A stretch of DNA of 64,000 nucleotides from Bacteroidales bacterium (GTDB taxonomy: Bacteria > Bacteroidota > Bacteroidia > Bacteroidales > WCHB1-69). Location: contig JAKSMI010000005.1 in NCBI GenBank assembly GCA_024400635.1, positions 62,001 to 126,000 on the forward strand, written 5' to 3'. The notes under the pieces are model-generated. The model searched no databases. It was not told where the DNA came from and saw only the letters and a list, made by a program, of their open reading frames with translations. Positions 32,327-40,775 of this stretch are shown here, in pieces (positions within the stretch are counted from its first letter, which is position 1; the number at the start of each line of letters is the position of its first letter). Both the position numbers and the translations under genes were made by a program.

Positions 32327-32800
32327 ATGAAAAGAATCATGATTTTAATGTTTGCGGTAGTTTTTGGAATGACCGCAATGGCACAGAGCAGCAAAACTGC
32401 TTCAACGACAACCATCCAGAAAGTGGTTATTCAGACCAATGGAGTTTGCGAAAAATGTGAAGCTTTATTCAAGGATAATGTCCCATTTTTCAAAGGAGTA
32501 AAGGATTATGAATACGACGCCAAGACTTCAAAGATGACCATTACTTACGATTCAAAGAAAACAAGCCCCGATCAATTGCGCCAGCAAATTAGCAAATTGG
32601 GGTACAATGCCGACAATGTAAAAGCCGATCCCGCGGCAAGAGCAAAACTTCCCGCCTGCTGCCAAGTTGACAAAAAGCCCAATCAACCAGCAAGTTGCGG
32701 ACACAATCATGGAAGCAGCTGTGGATGCGGTGGAAATCACAATACTGGTGGATGTAGCAGTTGTGGTCACAACCACGGAAACCATAATGACCAAAAATAA
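32327..32800 (+). CDS. Heavy-metal-associated (HMA) domain protein with Cys/His-rich tail
   Basis: A 157-residue exported protein. A signal peptide (ILMFAVVFGMTAMAQS) is followed by an HMA fold with the metal site NGVCEKCEALF and the strand KMTITYDSKKTSPDQLRQQI. The tail is a run of Cys and His: ACCQVDKK, then SCGHNHGSSCGCGGNHN and GCSSCGHNHGNHN. HMA domains carry copper, zinc or similar ions; the tail would bind several more. The location after the TonB receptor suggests a periplasmic carrier or buffer for the imported metal. The metal is not determinable from sequence. AT-rich AACAATTAAA-type repeats fill the 84-base gap before it. Confidence 0.88.
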   Translation: MKRIMILMFAVVFGMTAMAQSSKTASTTTIQKVVIQTNGVCEKCEALFKDNVPFFKGVKDYEYDAKTSKMTITYDSKKTSPDQLRQQISKLGYNADNVKADPAARAKLPACCQVDKKPNQPASCGHNHGSSCGCGGNHNTGGCSSCGHNHGNHNDQK

Positions 32801-32849
32801 TGTAAAAAATTTGAAAAAATATTTTTTTTGATTTTTTTTGTGAAAACAC

Positions 32850-32879
32850 TTGCTATTTATCTAAAAAACATTATTTTTG
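32850..32879 (+). promoter_or_regulatory. Promoter for the HU gene
   Basis: TTG at 32850-32852, 19 bases, TATTTTTG at 32872-32879; a strong Bacteroidota-type pair 41 bases before the ATG. Confidence 0.75.
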
Positions 32880-32919
32880 CAGGTGATATTATAATATTAA
32901 CCACTTAATTTATTAGACT

Positions 32920-33183
32920 ATGAACAAAGCAGAATTTATCAGCGCAATCGCTGAAAAAGCAGGTATGACCAAAGTTGATGCTGGCAAAGCATTGGAAGCT
33001 ATGATGGAAACCACCGCTGAAACCTTGAAAAAAGGTGATAAAGTTACTTTGATTGGTTTTGGTACTTTCTCAGTTAGCGAACGTGCTGCTCGCAAAGGCC
33101 GCAATCCTAAAACCAACAAGACCATCAACATTCCTGCAAAGAAAGTTGCTAAATTCAAAGCTGGTGCAAAATTTGCTTTATAA
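32920..33183 (+). CDS. HU-family DNA-binding protein
   Basis: An 87-residue histone-like protein. It opens MNKAEFISAIAEKAGMTKVD and has the DNA-binding arm motif GFGTFSVSERAARKGRNPKT, the signature of HU/IHF proteins. It bends and packs DNA as a dimer. It has its own promoter and a strong shared terminator, so it is a single-gene unit convergent with mfd. Confidence 0.95.
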   Translation: MNKAEFISAIAEKAGMTKVDAGKALEAMMETTAETLKKGDKVTLIGFGTFSVSERAARKGRNPKTNKTINIPAKKVAKFKAGAKFAL

Positions 33184-33199
33184 TTAACACACCACTTTA

Positions 33200-33237
33200 G
33201 AACAAAAAAGCCGCTTAAATAAGCGGCTTTTTTGTTC
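33200..33237. terminator. Bidirectional intrinsic terminator between HU and mfd
   Basis: A perfect inverted repeat with 18-base arms (GAACAAAAAAGCCGCTTA and its complement) and a 2-base loop. It has T runs in both directions, so it can end both HU and mfd transcripts. The right arm touches the last base of the mfd stop codon. Confidence 0.93.
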
Positions 33238-36200
33238 TATATCTGATTCAGCCAATGACAGGCAGCTTTCACGGAAGGCACCCCGTGAATTGACATCACG
33301 GCTTTTTGGTTATGTTCCTTGATTTGAACCTTGGGATGGTTTTTCTGCATGAATGCCAACACGCGAGTAAAAGTATCAGACTCATAAAACTGAGAATTTA
33401 CCGTGGGGGCAAAGAATGCCGTCAAATTTCCGTTCTTCAGCGAAATCTTTTCCACATGGAGTTCGGCGCCACGACGACGAAGAGGAATCGTCTGCAGCAA
33501 CTCCACAGCCTCGACAGGCAACGTACCAAACATATCGGTCAACTTACTGCGAAAAATATCAATTTCCTCATTGGTTTTCAAGTTCTGAAGCTCCTTATAC
33601 AAACTCATTCGCTCGCTCACACTACCCACATAATCGTTGGGCAACATCGCTCGCAAATCGGTTTCCAACAGACACTCACGTAGCAACAGCGCTGAATTGT
33701 CCGCCATCTCGACATTGGGATGATCCACTTCCTGCAATTCCAAAATGGCTTCATTCAAAATCTTCTGATACATCTCGAATCCTATCTCATTGATGAAGCC
33801 ACTTTGATCGGCTCCTAAAATATCGCCAGCACCACGGATGTCCAAGTCGCGCATGGCAATTTGCAAGCCACTGCCAATATCCGAAAAGTCTTCGATGGCT
33901 TGCAAACGCTTGCGAGCCTGTTCATTCAAATCCTCGAAAGAATCGACCAGCAGATAACAGAACGCCTTTTTATTATTACGCCCAACCCTGCCTCTCAACT
34001 GATGCAACACATTCAGCGCAAAATTCTGGGCATCGTTGATTATCATCGTGTTGGCATTGGTCACGTCCAAACCCGACTCGACAATAGTCGTTGAAACCAG
34101 TACGTCATAATCACCGGCAAGAAATTTCAGCATAATGTTTTCCAATTCTTCACCATCCATTTTGCCATGACCGACAGCCACACGAGCGTCAGGCACCAAT
34201 TTCTGGACCATACCGGCAATCTCGTAGATGTTCTGAATCTTATTATGGACAAAAAACACCTGACCACCACGGCTGATTTCGTAGGATACCGCATCACGAA
34301 TCAGCGTTTCATCGAAAAGATGAACTTCTGTCTGAATGGGATAACGGTTGGGTGGTGGCGTCGTGATGACTGAAATATCCCGTGCTCCCATCAGCGAGAA
34401 CTGCAAGGTTCGAGGAATTGGCGTCGCCGACATCGTCAAGGTATCAACATCGCATTTCAGTTCACGCAGCTTTTCTTTTGCGGCCACGCCAAACTTCTGT
34501 TCCTCATCAACAATCAACAAGCCTAAATCTTTAAATTCCACATCCTTACTCAACAAACGATGCGTTCCAATGAGGATGTCAATTTGACCATCTTTCAGTT
34601 TTTGAAGCGTAGCCTTGATTTGCTTAGCCGTCTTAAAACGATTGACATACTCAACCGTACAAGGCATATTCTGCAGGCGCTCAGAGAAAGTGGTATAATG
34701 TTGCAGTGCAAGCACCGTCGTGGGCACGAGTACAGCCACCTGCTTACTATCAGCCACCGCTTTGAAAGCCGCCCGGATGGCGATTTCAGTCTTGCCAAAA
34801 CCCACATCCCCACAAATCAGACGATCCATCGGATGAACACTCTCCATGTCATTTTTCACTTCATTGAGAGACTTTACCTGGTCGGGAGTGTCTTCGTAAA
34901 TGAATGAAGCCTCCAACTCGTGCTGCATAAAAGTGTCGGCAGAGAAAGCAAAGCCATCCTTTGCTCTTCGCGTTGCATACAACTTTATTAAGTCGATGGC
35001 AATTTCCTTCACACGCTTTTTGGTGCGCTCTTTCACACGCTCCCACGTCCCCGACCCCAAGCGATGCAATTTCGGAGCCATGCCGTCCTTGCCTACATAT
35101 TTACTGATTTTATGTAAAGAATGTATGCTAATATACAGCAAATCACCATCTTTATACGACAATTTGATGACTTCCTGTTCCTTGCCATTGACATCCATCT
35201 TCTGCAACCCTTCGTAAACTCCAATGCCGTGGTCAATATGTACCACATAATCACCAGGTTGCAAATCGTAAATCTCTTTCAACGTAAACTGCTCACTCTT
35301 CTTATAGCGGTCACGGATCAGAAAACGATGATATTTCTCAAAAAACTGATGATCGGTATAAACACAAAAGCCAGATTCCTCGTCAAAGAAACCTTCGTGA
35401 AGAATAAAATCACAATGTGTATAAAGCTGATTTACAGAATATTCTGTTTTATTAGAAGCATTATATTGTTCTAACAATTCCTTCATCACCTTTTCCACAC
35501 GTTCCTGCTGATTTTCATTTTCAGAAAGAAAAATCGTTTGTCTTCCATGTTCTAAATTATCAATCCATTCATCTAAAAGAAGATTGAAATTCTTTCCGAA
35601 AGAATGCTGCGCCTGAATATTGAAATCTATTTTTTTATCAAAATCAGATGAAGACAAATTGTTAATTTCCACACATTTACGATTATCATTATCCTTTTGA
35701 AAATCGTTTCCATCAATATAATAATCTGAGACGGATACACCTTTAGCAATCCAATCTTCGTCTTCCTCAAAACTTTCTTCCACTTTCTTGAAGTGCAAAT
35801 CCAGCTGACCTTTCACATCACCGGGATTCTTTATCCAACAAATCGTTTTCGGACCTAAGAAATCGAAAACGGAAACACGCTGTTCAATCATTTTGACATC
35901 CGAGATAGAAGGCATGACATGGAGTCTATTTACTTCTTTTACAGACAATTGCGTAGATGTGTCGAATTGTCGGACAGAACCAACCTTTTCGCCTTCGAGT
36001 TCAATTCTGAAAGGAAACTCTTCTGAAAAGGAGAAAACGTCAAAAATACCACCTCGCCAAGCAAACTGACCTGGTTCGAAGACAAAATCCTCTTGCTGAT
36101 ATCCGTATTCGAAAAGAAAATCAAGGAAAGCATCAATGGGTAGCATTTCTCCGCAACTTACTGTAAATGAATTACTTTTGATATACTTCTTTGAAATTAT

Positions 36201-36620
36201 CTTTTCTGCGATAGCTTCGGGATAAGAAACCATAACGTAATTATCTTCATCCTGAGAAAGTTTATTAATAATTTCTGAACGAAGTTTCACATTGGCATTA
36301 TCGATTTCTTCGAACTTGGTTGCTCTACGATAGGATGCTGGAAAATAATGTATTCGTTTATCCACAAGCGGTTTATCTTTATCATTGAGTAAAATCTCAA
36401 GATCATTGTAAAAGAAAGCCGCCGTTTCGCGATCTGGGAAAAGGAAAAGCTGATGGCTATTGATTTTGGGAATCAAAGGTGCGAGCAGCAAAGCCAAAGC
36501 CGTTTCATTCAATCCTGTCAGAGCTATCTTACTGATTTTACTTTCATTAAGAATAAACTCTAGAATTTTATTTCTTTTTTCCGGATAAAAAGCCTGAGTA
36601 AGTTCGTTGACAGTCATCAT
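33237..36620 (-). CDS. mfd: Transcription-repair coupling factor
   Basis: A 1,127-residue protein of the usual Mfd layout: an N-terminal UvrB-like region, an RNA polymerase interaction domain (LQPGDYVVHIDHGIGVYEG) and a RecG-like translocase with Walker A GDVGFGKTEIAIRAAF, the DEEQ box IVDEEQKFGV and ATPIPRTLQFSLMG, then a TRCF C-terminal domain. It removes RNA polymerase stalled at DNA damage and recruits UvrA. It follows a small P-loop protein gene by 20 bases. The second Met is an equally possible start. Confidence 0.97.
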   Translation of the reverse strand: MMTVNELTQAFYPEKRNKILEFILNESKISKIALTGLNETALALLLAPLIPKINSHQLFLFPDRETAAFFYNDLEILLNDKDKPLVDKRIHYFPASYRRATKFEEIDNANVKLRSEIINKLSQDEDNYVMVSYPEAIAEKIISKKYIKSNSFTVSCGEMLPIDAFLDFLFEYGYQQEDFVFEPGQFAWRGGIFDVFSFSEEFPFRIELEGEKVGSVRQFDTSTQLSVKEVNRLHVMPSISDVKMIEQRVSVFDFLGPKTICWIKNPGDVKGQLDLHFKKVEESFEEDEDWIAKGVSVSDYYIDGNDFQKDNDNRKCVEINNLSSSDFDKKIDFNIQAQHSFGKNFNLLLDEWIDNLEHGRQTIFLSENENQQERVEKVMKELLEQYNASNKTEYSVNQLYTHCDFILHEGFFDEESGFCVYTDHQFFEKYHRFLIRDRYKKSEQFTLKEIYDLQPGDYVVHIDHGIGVYEGLQKMDVNGKEQEVIKLSYKDGDLLYISIHSLHKISKYVGKDGMAPKLHRLGSGTWERVKERTKKRVKEIAIDLIKLYATRRAKDGFAFSADTFMQHELEASFIYEDTPDQVKSLNEVKNDMESVHPMDRLICGDVGFGKTEIAIRAAFKAVADSKQVAVLVPTTVLALQHYTTFSERLQNMPCTVEYVNRFKTAKQIKATLQKLKDGQIDILIGTHRLLSKDVEFKDLGLLIVDEEQKFGVAAKEKLRELKCDVDTLTMSATPIPRTLQFSLMGARDISVITTPPPNRYPIQTEVHLFDETLIRDAVSYEISRGGQVFFVHNKIQNIYEIAGMVQKLVPDARVAVGHGKMDGEELENIMLKFLAGDYDVLVSTTIVESGLDVTNANTMIINDAQNFALNVLHQLRGRVGRNNKKAFCYLLVDSFEDLNEQARKRLQAIEDFSDIGSGLQIAMRDLDIRGAGDILGADQSGFINEIGFEMYQKILNEAILELQEVDHPNVEMADNSALLLRECLLETDLRAMLPNDYVGSVSERMSLYKELQNLKTNEEIDIFRSKLTDMFGTLPVEAVELLQTIPLRRRGAELHVEKISLKNGNLTAFFAPTVNSQFYESDTFTRVLAFMQKNHPKVQIKEHNQKAVMSIHGVPSVKAACHWLNQI

Positions 36621-36640
36621 TAAAACAAGTTTTCCACAAA

Positions 36641-37261
36641 CTACAAATTCAGCAATTCATCGATGATAGTAATCACGTTTTGGATTTTAGTATCCATATT
36701 TTCTTCCGCCTTTACCACATGGAAAACAGGATGACGCTGCCAGACGAAAAGAAGTCGGTCGTCAACTTTCCGAGCTACCTCTATGGATTCTGAGCGGCAA
36801 TTGTTGTTGGATAAAGAGTAATACTTTTCGGCACCCTTAGCGGCAGTACAGAGGTGAATGACAGCATGATAGCGTTCATCGCAGAGCTGTTTTTCGTCCA
36901 TACCGACAGTATCTTGGATTTTTTCCCATACTTGTGTCGGAATATAAGCAGCCGTGTCCATCGTACCGCGATCGCAAAAGAAGAGCGTCGGTTTGCCTGC
37001 GGTGGCAGCAATCTGAAGCAGCGCATCTTCCATCTTCAATTGAAATTTCAACTTTTCAGATTCTGTAACATAAGACAGATGAGCGTCTTGCGTAAGGAAA
37101 TCCGCACCAGCTTCAATAAAGATGGTGGCAGATTCTGGCAATGCATAAACGGCATAACCTCTATCTTCGTAGTACTTTTTTAAACATTTCAAGATCTTGG
37201 ATTTACCGGCGCAAGGACCTCCAGTAAGTGCGATCTTAGTACAATTAGAAGGAATAGCCAT
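36641..37261 (-). CDS. AAA_28-type P-loop ATPase
   Basis: A 206-residue protein with Walker A LTGGPCAGKSKILKCL near its start, followed by ALPESATIFIEAGADFL and FFCDRGTMDTAAYI, in the style of AAA_28 (NadR/Ttd14-like) nucleoside-kinase-like proteins. Function is unknown; a kinase or ATP-dependent regulatory role is possible. It lies between lpxC and mfd on the same strand with small gaps, so it is probably read together with lpxD and lpxC. Confidence 0.8.
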   Translation of the reverse strand: MAIPSNCTKIALTGGPCAGKSKILKCLKKYYEDRGYAVYALPESATIFIEAGADFLTQDAHLSYVTESEKLKFQLKMEDALLQIAATAGKPTLFFCDRGTMDTAAYIPTQVWEKIQDTVGMDEKQLCDERYHAVIHLCTAAKGAEKYYSLSNNNCRSESIEVARKVDDRLLFVWQRHPVFHVVKAEENMDTKIQNVITIIDELLNL

Positions 37262-37317
37262 CGGTATTATCTCTTAAAATTTATCAAAAACGAACTTATA
37301 GCCAGACACTTGAAAAA

Positions 37318-38223
37318 TTAAAATTCAGAAAGCAACTTCTTTGCGAATTCATTATTGGCGAAATGTCCGGGATGGCTGGCGTAGATCCTACCTTTGATAG
37401 GTTTACCCATCAAGTAGAGGTCTCCAATCAAATCCAGCAGTTTGTGACGTGCAGGCTCATTTGCGTGGTGCAATTCGACATTATCAAGGACCCCATTTTC
37501 AGTCACTTTTAGATTCTGCCTGTTGAAGAAAGCGCTGAGTTGATCAAGAACTTTTTGTTCTGGCATCTGGGTAACGAAAACGATGGCATTGTCCACATCG
37601 CCGCCCTTAACGAGATTGTTGGCGATGAGAAACTGTAATTCGTGCAAAAAGACGAAAGTACGGCAATTGTATATTTCCGGATAGAATCTTGAAACATCCT
37701 TTAATTCAGCTGATTGACTTGCCAATATCGATGTTCCGTAATCCACATCCACTTTGATTTCGAATCCATCGAAAGGTTCTGCTTTGAAAAAAATATTCTT
37801 TTCTGGGATAGCAAATTCGACAGGATGATCTATGACGAAAAACCGGCGTTCCTGTTTTTGCTCAACGATACCGGCTTTTTGCAGAGCCTCGACGATAAGC
37901 CGTGAGCTGCCATCCAGGATGGGCACCTCATCAGCATCAACATCAACGATAACATTATCGATTTGCAAACCAGCGAGGGCAGCCATAAGATGTTCGATAG
38001 TACGCACTTCGGCTGGTCCATTCTTAATGCCTGTTCCTCGAGATGTATCAAAAACCAGCTCGGCATGGGCGAGAACCTCCGGCTGTCCAGGCAAGTCGAT
38101 GCGGCGAAACAGAATTCCCGTATTTTCATCGGCAGGATGGAAAGTCAAATTAACGAACTTTCCTGTATGCAACCCTTTGCCAGAAAGGGAGACGGAAGTT
38201 TTGATGGTATGGGTGTATGTCAT
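37318..38223 (-). CDS. lpxC: UDP-3-O-acyl-N-acetylglucosamine deacetylase (unfused)
   Basis: A 301-residue zinc deacetylase. Family motifs include SLSGKGLHTGKFVNLTFHPA, TIEHLMAALAG (zinc His), and HKLLDLIGDLYLMGKPIKG with the C-terminal zinc and catalytic residues. It performs the committed step of lipid A synthesis. In Bacteroides and relatives LpxC is commonly fused to FabZ (about 460 residues). Here it stops at AKKLLSEF, where the fusion linker would begin, and no FabZ sequence follows in the 56-base gap. It comes 43 bases after lpxD. Confidence 0.95.
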   Translation of the reverse strand: MTYTHTIKTSVSLSGKGLHTGKFVNLTFHPADENTGILFRRIDLPGQPEVLAHAELVFDTSRGTGIKNGPAEVRTIEHLMAALAGLQIDNVIVDVDADEVPILDGSSRLIVEALQKAGIVEQKQERRFFVIDHPVEFAIPEKNIFFKAEPFDGFEIKVDVDYGTSILASQSAELKDVSRFYPEIYNCRTFVFLHELQFLIANNLVKGGDVDNAIVFVTQMPEQKVLDQLSAFFNRQNLKVTENGVLDNVELHHANEPARHKLLDLIGDLYLMGKPIKGRIYASHPGHFANNEFAKKLLSEF

Positions 38224-38266
38224 GACTTTTTAAGTTGAAAGTTAAGAGATGAAACTTCTTCGTTTC

Positions 38267-39280
38267 TTATTTTTTTTCGAGTTCGTCGACCTGCTTGAAA
38301 AGTTCAGGCAATTTTTTGCGATAGATAATAAGGCGGCGTTCCTGATTGATGGGGATAGCCGGATTGCCGAGATAAGCTTGACCTCCAGGCAAAGAGTGCG
38401 ACACTCCTGATTGAGCAGCCACAATGGTTTGGTCGCCGATGGTGAGGTGACCTGCCACGCCGACTTGACCAGCAAAAATGCAGTGTTTACCGATTTTTGT
38501 TGAACCGGAGACGCCGACTTGAGCTGCGCAGGCGCTACCCTCGCCCACTTCAACATTATGGGCGATTTGAACCAGATTGTCGATTTTCACATTTTTATGA
38601 ATGATGGTTGAGCCCATAGTGGCGCGGTCGATGCAGGCGTTGGCACCAATTTCGACGTTATCTTCGATGACGACATTACCGATTTGAGGTACTTTGGTAA
38701 ACTCACCGTCCTGAGCAGCAAAGCCGAAGCCGTCAGCACCGATGACCGTGCCGGCATGGATAATGCAGTCGTTGCCCACAACACATTCAGCGTAAATTTT
38801 GACGCCCGAATTGAGGACTGTGTTATTACCGACCTTAACGTTATCGCCGAGGCAGACGTGAGGATAAATCTTGGCATTATCGCCGATAACGACATTTTCG
38901 CCCACGCTGACAAATTCGCCAATATAGACATTTTCGCCAATCTTAGCAGACTCGGCGATACAGGCCATTTTAGAGACACCCACCTTGCTGTTTTTCATCA
39001 TCTGGCTATAGAAATCGAGTAATTTCGCGAAAGCAAAATACGAATTCTCAACGCGGAGCAAGGCACAGGGAACGTTTTTTTCTGGAACGAAATCCTTATT
39101 GACGATAGCTGCGGTAGCTTTGGTTTCGTAGATATAATGAGTATATTTGGGGTTTGCGAGGAAGGTCAGTCCGCCTTCGAAGCCAGCTTCGATTTTGCAG
39201 ACGGTCTTAACAATTGCATTGGCGTCTCCCTCGATGGAAGCCGAGATAATTTCGGCGATTTGGGCAAGAGTAAATTCCAT
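38267..39280 (-). CDS. lpxD: UDP-3-O-acylglucosamine N-acyltransferase
   Basis: A 337-residue left-handed beta-helix acyltransferase. The N-terminal uridine-binding part ([16 protein letters not shown]) precedes many hexapeptide turns ([33 protein letters not shown]), with the catalytic-type [16 protein letters not shown] and a C-terminal helix. It adds the N-linked acyl chain in lipid A synthesis. It leads an operon with lpxC and has a TACCTTTG -7 box 20 bases upstream. Confidence 0.96.
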   Translation of the reverse strand: MEFTLAQIAEIISASIEGDANAIVKTVCKIEAGFEGGLTFLANPKYTHYIYETKATAAIVNKDFVPEKNVPCALLRVENSYFAFAKLLDFYSQMMKNSKVGVSKMACIAESAKIGENVYIGEFVSVGENVVIGDNAKIYPHVCLGDNVKVGNNTVLNSGVKIYAECVVGNDCIIHAGTVIGADGFGFAAQDGEFTKVPQIGNVVIEDNVEIGANACIDRATMGSTIIHKNVKIDNLVQIAHNVEVGEGSACAAQVGVSGSTKIGKHCIFAGQVGVAGHLTIGDQTIVAAQSGVSHSLPGGQAYLGNPAIPINQERRLIIYRKKLPELFKQVDELEKK

Positions 39281-39300
39281 AATTTGCGATATTTAATTGG

Positions 39301-39308
39301 CAAAGGTA
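39301..39308 (-). promoter_or_regulatory. -7 promoter box for lpxD-lpxC
   Basis: Minus-strand TACCTTTG fits TAnnTTTG and lies 20 bases before the lpxD ATG. Confidence 0.55.
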
Positions 39309-39454
39309 CGGAAAAAAACAAAGAGTATTATTATAAAAATATAGTATCAAGTATTAAAAAAAGTTAACACAGATTATAACAAACTGATTATCAGAACAAA
39401 ATAAAACAAGAAAAAAAATCACAAAAAAAATGATGTTTCAAAAGAAAAAAGTCG

Positions 39455-39462
39455 TATTTTTG
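39455..39462 (+). promoter_or_regulatory. -7 promoter box for tRNA-Ser
   Basis: TATTTTTG, 25 bases before the tRNA 5' end, in an otherwise AT-rich region. Confidence 0.65.
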
Positions 39463-39487
39463 CCAACGATTTCAGTACAGAACATCT

Positions 39488-39574
39488 GGAGAGGTGGGTG
39501 AGTGGCTGAAACCAACAGTTTGCTAAACTGTCGATGGGGTAACCTATCCGCGAGTTCGAATCTCGCCCTCTCCG
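39488..39574 (+). tRNA. tRNA-Ser (anticodon GCT)
   Basis: An 87-base tRNA with acceptor arms GGAGAGG / CCTCTCC and discriminator G. The anticodon loop TTTGCTAAA lies in the stem CAG...CTG, and a long variable arm (TCGATGGGGTAACCTATCCG) is as expected for serine. The T arm is CGAGTTCGAATCTCG. It reads AGC and AGT codons. CCA is not encoded. Confidence 0.95.
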
Positions 39575-39581
39575 CAAGACA

Positions 39582-39612
39582 AAAAAACAGCGTCTTTTGA
39601 CGCTGTTTTTTT
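39582..39612 (+). terminator. Intrinsic terminator after tRNA-Ser
   Basis: Stem ACAGCGTC / GACGCTGT with a short TTT loop, an A run before and a T run after, 7 bases past the tRNA. Confidence 0.9.
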
Positions 39613-39691
39613 GTTGTACAAGGGTGCCCGCAAAAGCGAAGAGGTATTCATCCGTGTCGGACTCTGTTGGACACACAACACAAGGTGAGAA

Positions 39692-40138
39692 TCACAGCCT
39701 CTTCAGCAACGCCGTACAGCCCTCAAGAATATCGCGCCAGGTAGCTTCAAAGTCACCCGTGTACCACGGGTCTGCCACGTCGCCGGGGCAGTCGGTAAAG
39801 TCCATCAGCAATACGATTTTATGCCCACTATCCTCGCCCAACCTTCTGTGCAGGTTTCGCACGTTGTTCCGATCCATCACAATAATCATATCGTAATAAT
39901 CATAGTCTTGCCGCGTCATTTGGCGGGCAATTTTCCCTTGGCAGGAGATGCCGTGTTCCGCCAATTTTCGCTTGGCCGGCGGATACACGGGATTACCGAG
40001 TTCTTCGGTGCTCGTGGCCGCCGAGGCAATCTCGAAATCGCCTTCCCTTCCAGCTTCCTTTGCCAATTTCTTCATAACAAATTCCGCCATAGGGCTACGG
40101 CAGATATTTCCGTGACAAACAAACAACAGTTTCTTCAT
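39692..40138 (-). CDS. Low-molecular-weight protein-tyrosine phosphatase
   Basis: A 148-residue phosphatase with the N-terminal P-loop LFVCHGNICRSPMAEFVM (Cx5R) and the acid in DCPGDVADPWYTGDF (DP motif). Members remove phosphate from protein tyrosine and often balance kinases that control polysaccharide export; no such kinase is adjacent. It stands alone between tRNA-Ser and a YqeY gene. Confidence 0.93.
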   Translation of the reverse strand: MKKLLFVCHGNICRSPMAEFVMKKLAKEAGREGDFEIASAATSTEELGNPVYPPAKRKLAEHGISCQGKIARQMTRQDYDYYDMIIVMDRNNVRNLHRRLGEDSGHKIVLLMDFTDCPGDVADPWYTGDFEATWRDILEGCTALLKRL

Positions 40139-40226
40139 AATCGCTTATTAGACCGTCAAATGCTCCAACGTTCTTTTCCCCAAAGCATTGTCAAATAACT
40201 TTAGAGATTCTCAAAAAGTCAACAAT

Positions 40227-40676
40227 CTATGAAAGCAGCGCTTTAACGATTTCGGAAATTTTCTTGTTATCGGCTTTGCCGGCAAGTTGTTTACTGGCAA
40301 CTCCCATAGCTTTGCCCATTTCTTTAATGCTGCTGATGTTATTGTCTGCAATGATTTTGGCTACGGCGGCACGGATTTCATCTTCAGACATCTGTTGAGG
40401 AAGATACTGCACAATCACTTCATACTGAGACATTTCCTCATTGTAAAGATCTTCACGGTTTTGACTTTTATACAGTTCTGCAGATTCTTTGCGTTGTTTG
40501 ACAAGTTTTTGCAGCAAGGCCATTTCCGCAGCTTCGCTTATTTCTTCGTTGCCACCCTTTTCTGTTTTCAGCAGGAGTATAGCCGACTTGATAGCACGTA
40601 AGGCGTTGAGTCTTTCTTTTTCCTTAGCCAGCATGGCGGCTTTGATATCTTCATTGATTTTCTGTTCTAAACTCAT
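40227..40676 (-). CDS. GatB/YqeY domain-containing protein
   Basis: A 149-residue YqeY-like protein: LEQKINEDIKAAMLAKEKE at the start, ALRAIKSAILLLKTEKGG and, at the end, ASKQLAGKADNKKISEIVKA. The domain resembles the tail of GatB, which contacts tRNA. The cellular role is not well known. It lies between the phosphatase and mutA on the same strand. Confidence 0.93.
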   Translation of the reverse strand: MSLEQKINEDIKAAMLAKEKERLNALRAIKSAILLLKTEKGGNEEISEAAEMALLQKLVKQRKESAELYKSQNREDLYNEEMSQYEVIVQYLPQQMSEDEIRAAVAKIIADNNISSIKEMGKAMGVASKQLAGKADNKKISEIVKALLS

Positions 40677-40775
40677 AGTGATATTTTTTTGAATTGCTAA
40701 ATACTAAAAAACATCATAGCGACGCAAGATGCTGCGTCGCTATATTAAAGATTCTCTAAAATTATTTCAATACAA

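Noticed and set aside
37262..37317. A frameshifted FabZ domain after lpxC
   Set aside because: The gap is only 56 bases and the next gene starts at once, so there is no room for a FabZ domain.
39419..39676. An 85-codon frame on the minus strand across tRNA-Ser
   Set aside because: It runs through the tRNA and its terminator; both are better supported.
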